Assembly: GCA_905192745.1 (NCBI GenBank)
Contig: CAJJLZ010000005.1
Span: 1 to 64,000 of the forward strand
Origin: an uncultured Oscillospiraceae bacterium
GTDB lineage: Bacteria; Bacillota; Clostridia; Oscillospirales; Acutalibacteraceae
Direction of reading: 5' to 3'
Length of the DNA stretch: 64,000 bases
The notes below the pieces were generated by a model. It had not been told where the DNA came from and made no database searches. It worked only from the letters and a program-made list of their open reading frames with translations. Shown in pieces: positions 58,390 through 64,000 of the stretch. A program made the position numbers and the translations under genes. How positions within the stretch are numbered: position 1 is the stretch's first letter; every line of letters starts with the position of its first letter.

Positions 58390-59505
58390 ATGGAACGTCT
58401 GGAAAGATGGATGCAATGGTGCAGGAAAGAAGCCGTACTCTGCGCAGCATTCGCCTGTGCGCTGGTTTCCATGCTGTTCGTGCCGCCGGATGCGGAATAC
58501 CGGGGCTATGTCAATCTGCAGGTTCTCTGTTTGCTTTTCTGCCTGATGGCCGTGGTTCTGGGACTGCAGTCCTGCGGTCTGTTCGAACTGCTGGCGCAGA
58601 AGCTCCTGACCGGCCGGAAATCGGGGCGGCGGTTGGTTCTCCTGCTGGTTTTACTGCCTTTTTTCACCTCCATGCTGGTCACAAACGACGTAGCGCTGAT
58701 TACCTTTGTCCCCTTCGGTCTGCTGGTGCTGGAAGCGGCGGATGCGAAAGCGCTCGCCATCCCGGTTGTTGTCCTGCAGACGGTGGCGGCAAATCTCGGC
58801 AGTATGGCCACTCCCGTGGGAAATCCGCAGAATCTGTATCTGTATGCCTTTTATGGGCTGAATGGCGCGCAGTTTTTTCGCGCTCTTCTCCCGCTTGTTC
58901 TGGTCAGCCTGCTCGGCCTGACGGCGGCCTGCCTGTGTACGGGGAAGCGGGAACTGCGGGTGGATTTCCCCCGGCCGGTATCGCTGCGCAGCCCGGGCCG
59001 GCTGGCGGTATATCTCGCTTTATTCGGGTTTTGCCTGCTTTCGGTTTTTCGCCTTGTCCCGTATGCGGCGGTCACCGCCGGGGTGCTTGCCGTCTTTCTT
59101 GTGCTGGACCGGAAACTCCTTCAGCGGGTGGATTACGGCCTGCTGCTGACCTTCCTCTGCTTTTTTGTGTTTTCCGGAAATCTCGGCCGTATTGCGCCGG
59201 TGCGGGATTTTTTAAGCGAACTGCTGACGCGCGGCTCTCTCCTCTGCTCGGTGGCCGCCAGCCAGATAATCAGCAACGTGCCGGCAGCCGTCCTGCTCTC
59301 CGGCTTTACGGACGATTGGCGCGGCCTGCTGGCCGGCGTTAACATCGGCGGTCTGGGAACTCCGATCGCTTCCCTGGCCAGCCTGATTTCCTTCCGGATC
59401 TATCTGCGGCAGCCGGAGGCGAGGCTGGGAAGATATCTGCTGATCTTTACTCTGGCGAATCTGGTGGGGCTGGCCGTTCTCCTTCCGATTGCTCTGCTGC
59501 TGTGA
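58390..59505 (+). CDS. SLC13/ArsB-type anion transporter
   Basis: A 371-aa membrane protein with about ten helices of the ion-transporter superfamily (CitM/ArsB/NhaD). The family re-entrant motifs are MLVTNDVALITFVPFG and GSMATPVGNPQNLYLY in the first half and SNVPAAVLLSGF in the second. It may carry dicarboxylates, citrate or another anion with Na+ or H+; the substrate cannot be read. It lies 105 bases after the hydrolase gene in the same direction and may share its transcript. Confidence 0.88.
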   Translation: MERLERWMQWCRKEAVLCAAFACALVSMLFVPPDAEYRGYVNLQVLCLLFCLMAVVLGLQSCGLFELLAQKLLTGRKSGRRLVLLLVLLPFFTSMLVTNDVALITFVPFGLLVLEAADAKALAIPVVVLQTVAANLGSMATPVGNPQNLYLYAFYGLNGAQFFRALLPLVLVSLLGLTAACLCTGKRELRVDFPRPVSLRSPGRLAVYLALFGFCLLSVFRLVPYAAVTAGVLAVFLVLDRKLLQRVDYGLLLTFLCFFVFSGNLGRIAPVRDFLSELLTRGSLLCSVAASQIISNVPAAVLLSGFTDDWRGLLAGVNIGGLGTPIASLASLISFRIYLRQPEARLGRYLLIFTLANLVGLAVLLPIALLL

Positions 59506-59522
59506 ACGGGAACAGGACGGCC

Positions 59523-59549
59523 CCTTTTCTGCCTTTTCTGCCTTTTCTG
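59523..59549. repeat. Three tandem copies of CCTTTTCTG
   Basis: Exact 9-base tandem repeat just after the anion-transporter stop. It is followed within 30 bases by the XpaC promoter. No function is apparent. Confidence 0.85.
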
Positions 59550-59578
59550 CCGCCCCTCGCTTTCTCTCATAAAGGATA

Positions 59579-59607
59579 TTGTGGTTTTTCTGAAAAAACG
59601 ATATAAT
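59579..59607 (+). promoter_or_regulatory. Promoter of the xpaC-telA pair
   Basis: TTGTGG (59579-59584) and TATAAT (59602-59607) with a 17-base spacer. Confidence 0.83.
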
Positions 59608-59719
59608 GAGGGAGAACGAACCGCGTAAACGGGGATAACGGGGATGGGGAAGAGAGGGCCCTCTTTTGCCTGTCGTTCGGCAAGCCCAAACGGATTGGCT
59701 CACGTTGGAGGACAACGCC

Positions 59720-60925
59720 ATGGATGATAAATTCGTCAATCTCGGTCAGGAAATTCAGAACGCCGTGCAGAGGGTACTGGATTCCAAAAGTCTGGCCGAT
59801 CTGGAGGTTACAATCAACGACACGGTCCGCCGCACCACCCAGAAGGTGGCGGACAGCGCCAGAAAAGCGACGGGCGCCGCCCGGCAAACGACATACTATT
59901 ACCAGACGCCGCCTGCCGCTCCGCCGGGGACTCACGCGGGACAATATCCGACGCCGCCCCGTTCGGTCCCCTATGCGGCGCCGGTGGCCTATCAGCAGAC
60001 AGTGACGCGGCGGAAAATCCGCGCGCCCGGCTTGGCGGCCAGCGTGTTGATGATCGTCGCCGGCTTTCTGGGAGTCATTCCTTTCGGGGGAGCGTTCCTG
60101 GCCGTGTTGATTCAACTGATTTCTGAATGGAGCGTTGGGAATCTGATCGCTACCCTGCTGATGGCGGCTTTTTTCAGCGGCTGCCTGTTTCTGATCCTCC
60201 GCGGATTTTCCAATCGCCGGCGGATCCGCCGATTCGTTCAGTATCAGTCGGTGATTCAGGGAAGGAGTTTCTGCACCGTCTCGGAGCTGACGGCGGCAAC
60301 GGGAGCAACCGCGGATTTCGTGGTGAAGGATCTTCGAAAAATGCTTCAGCTGCGGATGTTCCCCGAGGGATACCTCAACGCGGAAGGAACCAGCTTCATG
60401 CTGGATTACGCTACCTTCCAGCAATACCAACAGGCGGAGGAAAGGTCCCGCCGCCGGCAGGAGGAACTGGACAGCAACCCGGAAAAGGCGGCGATTCAGC
60501 AGATGCTGACCGAAGGCGGCGCCTACATCCGCCGAATCCGGGAAATCAATCTCGAGCTTCCGGCGGAGGATATCAGCCGGAAACTGGATACGCTGGAAAC
60601 CGTGACCGGAAAAATTTTCGTTTATGTGGAAAAGCACCCGGATAAGCTTCCTCAGATCCGGAAATTCCTGTGCTACTACCTTCCCACCACCCTGAAGCTG
60701 GTGGAAGCCTACCGTGATCTGGAAAAGCAGCACGCCGACAGCAAATCCGCCGGCGGGGCCAAAGAGGAAATTCAGGGCGCGCTGGATAAAATCAACCTCG
60801 CCTTCCAAACCCTGCTCGACAATCTGATGCAGGACGACCTGCTGGATCTTTCGGCGGATATCTCCACGCTGGAGACGATGATGGCGCAGGAAGGGCTGAC
60901 CGGCCTGAATTTCCGTCAGTCCTGA
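59720..60925 (+). CDS. XpaC-like membrane protein
   Basis: A 401-aa protein. It has an amphipathic N-terminal half (1-110, with a Pro/Tyr-rich stretch), two membrane helices (about 113-135 and 150-170), a small winged-helix-like segment (GRSFCTVSELTAATGATADF), and a C-terminal helical domain of the XpaC / 5-bromo-4-chloroindolyl phosphate hydrolysis family (PDKLPQIRKFLCYYLPTTLK). ATG 59720 is eight bases after GGAGG. XpaC and TelA proteins are regularly encoded together, as here (60 bases apart), and are linked to envelope stress and toxic-anion resistance; the mechanism is not known. Confidence 0.87.
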   Translation: MDDKFVNLGQEIQNAVQRVLDSKSLADLEVTINDTVRRTTQKVADSARKATGAARQTTYYYQTPPAAPPGTHAGQYPTPPRSVPYAAPVAYQQTVTRRKIRAPGLAASVLMIVAGFLGVIPFGGAFLAVLIQLISEWSVGNLIATLLMAAFFSGCLFLILRGFSNRRRIRRFVQYQSVIQGRSFCTVSELTAATGATADFVVKDLRKMLQLRMFPEGYLNAEGTSFMLDYATFQQYQQAEERSRRRQEELDSNPEKAAIQQMLTEGGAYIRRIREINLELPAEDISRKLDTLETVTGKIFVYVEKHPDKLPQIRKFLCYYLPTTLKLVEAYRDLEKQHADSKSAGGAKEEIQGALDKINLAFQTLLDNLMQDDLLDLSADISTLETMMAQEGLTGLNFRQS

Positions 60926-60985
60926 CCAAACCCGGTATTTCCCGGTTTACGGCGCCGTACCCATAAGTAAAAGGAGGAACCAACC

Positions 60986-62131
60986 ATGTCTGACACTATG
61001 CAGGAAATGCCCACCCTGACGCTGGATCCCGGTGCCGCCTCCGCCGCGCCTTCGGTCTCTCCGGCGAATACGGCGGCAAAGGAAGAGGAAACCATCGTTC
61101 CTGTTGAGCAGATGAAGCTGACGGAACAGGAACAGCAGATGGTGGATTCGTTCGTCCCGAAAATCGATCTGCGGGATTCCCATCTCGTGCTGCAGTACGG
61201 TTCCGGCGCACAGAAGAAAATTGCCGACTTTTCCGAGAATGTGCTTGGTTCCGTCCGCACGAAGGATCTGGGTGAAATCGGCGAGATGCTGTCGGGTGTG
61301 GTCACCGAGCTGAAAAGCTTCGATGTGGAGGAAGAGAAAGGCCTTTTCGGCTTTTTCAAGCGGAGCTCGAACAAAATCACGGCGATGAAGGTCAGGTACG
61401 ACAAGGCGGAGGGCAACATCAATAAAATCTGCGGCGTACTCGAAAACCATCAGATTCAGCTGATGAAGGATATCTCCCTGCTGGATAAGATGTACGAGCT
61501 GAACACCGTGTATTTCAAGGAGCTTTGCCTGTATATCATCGCCGGGAAGAAAAAGCTGAACATAGTGCGGGAAACCGACCTCGCCGCTCTCGCGGAAAAG
61601 GCAAAGCAGAGCGGGCTGGCGGAGGACGCGCAGGCGGCGAACGACCTTGCGGCCCTCTGCGACCGTTTTGAGAAAAAGCTGCACGATCTGGAACTGACCC
61701 GGATGATTTCCATCCAAATGGCCCCCCAGATCCGGATGATACAGAACAACAACACCCTGATGTCGGATAAAATCCAGTCCACGCTGGTCAACACCATTCC
61801 GCTCTGGAAGAGCCAGATGGTTCTGGCCCTGGGGCTGGAACATTCCCGTCAGGCGGCGAGCGCTCAGCGGGAGGTCGCCGACATGACCAACGAACTGCTG
61901 AAAAAGAACGCCGACGCCCTGAAAATGGCGACGGTGGATATTGCGCGGGAATCCGAACGGGGCGTGGTGGATATCGAGACTCTGCAGCACACCAACCAAA
62001 GCCTGATCTCCACACTGGACGAGGTCCTTCAGATTCAGGAGGAGGGACGGCAGAAACGTCAGGAGGCCGAGCGGGAGCTTTCCCGTCTGGAGGGCGAGCT
62101 CAAACAGAAGCTGCTGGATATTCGCGGATAA
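60986..62131 (+). CDS. telA: TelA-family toxic anion resistance protein
   Basis: A 381-aa cytoplasmic, mostly helical protein of the TelA/KlaA family. Its conserved block is KITAMKVRYDKAEGNI followed by LKDISLLDKMYELN-type segments, ending in a coiled coil (about 325-378). Family members are linked to tellurite and lipid-II-targeting antibiotic tolerance. AAAGGAGG lies eight bases before the start. It forms an operon with the XpaC-like gene. Confidence 0.9.
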   Translation: MSDTMQEMPTLTLDPGAASAAPSVSPANTAAKEEETIVPVEQMKLTEQEQQMVDSFVPKIDLRDSHLVLQYGSGAQKKIADFSENVLGSVRTKDLGEIGEMLSGVVTELKSFDVEEEKGLFGFFKRSSNKITAMKVRYDKAEGNINKICGVLENHQIQLMKDISLLDKMYELNTVYFKELCLYIIAGKKKLNIVRETDLAALAEKAKQSGLAEDAQAANDLAALCDRFEKKLHDLELTRMISIQMAPQIRMIQNNNTLMSDKIQSTLVNTIPLWKSQMVLALGLEHSRQAASAQREVADMTNELLKKNADALKMATVDIARESERGVVDIETLQHTNQSLISTLDEVLQIQEEGRQKRQEAERELSRLEGELKQKLLDIRG

Positions 62132-62163
62132 AAAACGCGATATTTCTCCGTGTTTGTGATATA

Positions 62164-62213
62164 CTACAGGAGGAAACAAAGGCCGTGACCGCCGTTTCCT
62201 CCTGTAGTTTTTT
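62164..62213 (+). terminator. Terminator between telA and ldh
   Basis: CTACAGGAGGAAAC (62164-62177) and GTTTCCTCCTGTAG (62194-62207) form a 14-bp perfect stem followed by TTTTTT. It ends 33 bases after telA begins its 3' trailer and only about 35 bases before the ldh start. Confidence 0.9.
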
Positions 62214-62247
62214 GTTATTTTGTCATTTGAGAAAGGATGACGCCGTT

Positions 62248-63201
62248 ATGACTTCCAGCAACAACCGGAAGGTAGTGCTGATCGGCACCGGCATGGTGGG
62301 GATGAGCTACGCTTACGCGCTGCTGAACCAGAACGCCTGCGACGAGCTTGTTCTGATCGACCTGGACAGGGAGCGGGCCAGGGGAGAGGCGATGGATCTG
62401 AACCACGGGCTGGCCTTTTCCGCCTCCAGCATGAAAATCTACGCCGGGGAATACACCGACTGCGCGAACGCGGATATCGTGGTCATCTGCGCCGGGGTCG
62501 CGCAGAAACCGGGGGAATCCCGGCTGGATCTTTTGCAGCGAAACGCCGCGGTTTTCCGTTCCATTATCGGTCCGGTAACCGAATCCGGCTTTAACGGCAT
62601 CTTTCTGGTAGCCACCAATCCGGTGGATATCATGACCCGGATTACCTGTACGCTGTCCGGCTTCAACCCCCGTCGGGTGCTGGGCAGCGGCACCGCGCTG
62701 GACACCGCCCGGCTGCGGTACCTGCTCGGGGAGTATTTCTCGGTCGATCCCCGCAATATGCACGCCTATGTGATTGGGGAGCATGGGGACAGCGAATTCG
62801 TCCCCTGGTCTCAGGCAATGATGGCGACCAAGCCGATTCTCACCCTGTGTGAGGAGGCCGGGAATTGCCAGTATGCCGACCTGGAAAATATCGCCGCCGA
62901 GGTGCGGGGCGCGGCGCAGCAGATCATCAAGGCCAAGCGGGCCACCTATTACGGGATCGGTATGGCTCTGGTGAGGATCACCAAAGCCATTTTCGGCAAT
63001 GAAAACAGCGTGCTCACTGTTTCCGCCATGCTGCGGGGGGAATATGGGGAAAACGGCGTGTATGTCGGCGTTCCCTGTGTCGTCAACCGCAACGGGGTGC
63101 GAAAGGTGCTCACTCTTTCCCTGAACGAAGACGAAAACCAACGCTTCCGAGCTTCCTGCCGGACGCTGCAGGAATCCTACGCGGAGCTTTCTCTGGAATA
63201 A
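62248..63201 (+). CDS. ldh: L-lactate dehydrogenase
   Basis: A 317-aa NAD-dependent enzyme interconverting pyruvate and lactate. The NAD motif is GTGMVGMSYA, the catalytic His is His179 in IGEHGDSE, and Gln86 in AGVAQKPGESR marks lactate over malate specificity. ATG 62248 follows GAAAGGA; the open frame begins at 62185 inside the terminator. A promoter is not clear: an extended TGA-TATACT (62160-62165) lies ahead of the terminator, which would then act as an attenuator. Its 3' end overlaps the truncated Rhs gene on the other strand by 25 bases. Confidence 0.95.
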   Translation: MTSSNNRKVVLIGTGMVGMSYAYALLNQNACDELVLIDLDRERARGEAMDLNHGLAFSASSMKIYAGEYTDCANADIVVICAGVAQKPGESRLDLLQRNAAVFRSIIGPVTESGFNGIFLVATNPVDIMTRITCTLSGFNPRRVLGSGTALDTARLRYLLGEYFSVDPRNMHAYVIGEHGDSEFVPWSQAMMATKPILTLCEEAGNCQYADLENIAAEVRGAAQQIIKAKRATYYGIGMALVRITKAIFGNENSVLTVSAMLRGEYGENGVYVGVPCVVNRNGVRKVLTLSLNEDENQRFRASCRTLQESYAELSLE

Positions 63202-64000
63202 CGGACCTTCAAATCCTGCCCGGTAGAAACCAACCCATCCGCATTAATAAACCGCATGGTCATGGGATCATAATACCGGCTCAGGAGATAATACAGTCCA
63301 CTCTCGGCATCATACTCATACCCACGGTAGCGGAAGGGGTTGAGGGCACCCACGGTCGCGGCCAGACTGCCGGTGACGCTGACCGGACGGCCCCACGAGT
63401 CGTAGCTGTACTGCACCACCGACGTGCCGGTTTTGTCAATCAGCCCCACCACGTCGCCCTGCGCGTTGTAGACGTAGTAATACCCCGTACCGTTCAGCAG
63501 GAAGCCGACCCGGCGGCCGTCGCCCTCATACATGAAGAGCAGGATATCATTGCCCTTCTGCATCTTCATGATCTTGCCGTCGGTGTCCCGCCAGTAGGTG
63601 GTCGCCGTGCCGTTCACGGTTTTCTTCACCCGCTGGCCGTCCGCGTCGTACTGGAACGCCATGCTCAGCCCGGTTTTGTTCAGCGTTTTGAGCTGCCGGC
63701 AGTCCCACGTCATCGTCATCCCGTCCCGGTAGGCGAGGGGATTGCCGATCGCGTCGTAGGTGATGCTCTGCCCCTTGTAGGCGGTCAGCAGGTCCTTCCA
63801 TGTGCTGTCCGTGTAAGAGAAGGTTTCCAGCCCGGTCATGCCAGACTCCAGCTCGCCGCTTTCGGAATACGGGTATTCCTGCCGGCTCAGGAGGTTGCCG
63901 CCCGCGTCGTAGGCGTAGGTGGTCATCTTGCCCGTGATCTGGTTGTTTTCCCAGATCAACTGGTTCAGTCCGTCGTATTTGTACGATATCTTCCGACCGC
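63177..64000 (-). CDS. Rhs-repeat protein, 3' part (partial; continues past the window)
   Basis: At least 274 residues, open to the right edge. YD-type repeats are clear (SYKYDGLNQL, TYAYDAGGNLLS, MAFQYDADGQRV). The Rhs core signature follows, FRYRGYEYDAESGLYYLLS then RYYDPMTMRFINADG. A normal Rhs protein continues from here into a variable toxin domain; this one ends 21 residues later (VSTGQDLKVRYSRESSA), and its last codons lie inside the 3' end of ldh. The toxin tip and any immunity gene have been lost. Rhs genes encode large wall-associated or secreted shells that deliver toxins in contact competition. Confidence 0.9.
   Translation of the reverse strand, partial: GRKISYKYDGLNQLIWENNQITGKMTTYAYDAGGNLLSRQEYPYSESGELESGMTGLETFSYTDSTWKDLLTAYKGQSITYDAIGNPLAYRDGMTMTWDCRQLKTLNKTGLSMAFQYDADGQRVKKTVNGTATTYWRDTDGKIMKMQKGNDILLFMYEGDGRRVGFLLNGTGYYYVYNAQGDVVGLIDKTGTSVVQYSYDSWGRPVSVTGSLAATVGALNPFRYRGYEYDAESGLYYLLSRYYDPMTMRFINADGLVSTGQDLKVRYSRESSA

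Noticed and set aside
62208..62230. Rex operator before ldh
   Set aside because: TTGTTATTTTGTCATT resembles half a site but lacks the inverted second half.

Overview
The window is GC-rich, densely packed bacterial DNA. Sigma-70-type promoters with 17-base spacers, strong AGGAGG-type ribosome binding sites, a perfect CIRCE element, ABC sugar import without a PTS, a PdxR/PdxST vitamin B6 system, a DegV protein, a TrmK methylase and a bile-salt-hydrolase-type enzyme together suggest a low-passage gut Firmicute of the class Clostridia, perhaps Oscillospiraceae-like. That placement is inference from gene families and composition; there is no rRNA in the window to confirm it.

Layout, left to right. 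1-8.9 kb: an rRNA 2'-O-methyltransferase (rlmB), a large membrane protein that looks like a catalytically dead P-type ATPase, a divergent EF-G paralogue, a GH27 alpha-galactosidase, and a sigma-factor/membrane-protein pair. 8.9-12 kb: the B6 locus, with pdxR divergent from pdxST and a repeat-rich operator between them. 12-16.2 kb: a leftward methionine-methylation operon, metF, then a stand-alone MetH reactivation domain, then a metH that lacks that domain. 16.3-19 kb: a sigma factor with a C-terminal membrane anchor, a radical SAM/HhH protein, and a decayed homocysteine methyltransferase tail. 19-29.8 kb: a CapD-like sugar dehydratase, htpG under CIRCE control, an ApbE lipoprotein, asnS, a YfhO membrane protein and a small hypothetical. 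30-35 kb: a membrane protein, an ABC-F ATPase, an anchored SGNH hydrolase, trmK and a DUF1858 redox protein.

35.4-44.5 kb is a complete sucrose/fructoside module: sucrose phosphorylase (gtfA), solute-binding lipoprotein, two permeases, a GH32 beta-fructosidase, a LacI regulator and a PfkB fructokinase. Imported sucrose would be phosphorolysed to glucose-1-phosphate plus fructose, or hydrolysed by GH32, and fructose would be phosphorylated by the kinase. The transporter ATPase is not encoded here. 44.6-49.8 kb: DegV, an SPFH/band-7 protein, an MFS carrier, and an XRE regulator followed by a zinc-ribbon membrane protein. 49.9-55.6 kb: an autoregulated tetR-MMPL-lipoprotein export operon with two matching operators on its promoter. 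55.6-57.1 kb: a gene-free GC-rich stretch, tRNA-Leu(CAG), and a frameshifted AAA ATPase. 57.2-64 kb: a bile-salt-hydrolase-family enzyme, an SLC13/ArsB-type carrier, an XpaC-TelA pair, L-lactate dehydrogenase, and the truncated 3' end of an Rhs gene that runs off the right edge.

The most unusual items are the pseudo-P-type ATPase, the EF-G paralogue with altered G motifs, the membrane-tailed sigma factor, the two repeat-based operators (PdxR and TetR) that can be read directly, and three decayed or broken genes (methyltransferase remnant, AAA ATPase, Rhs tail). No CRISPR array, insertion sequence, prophage or rRNA operon was seen.
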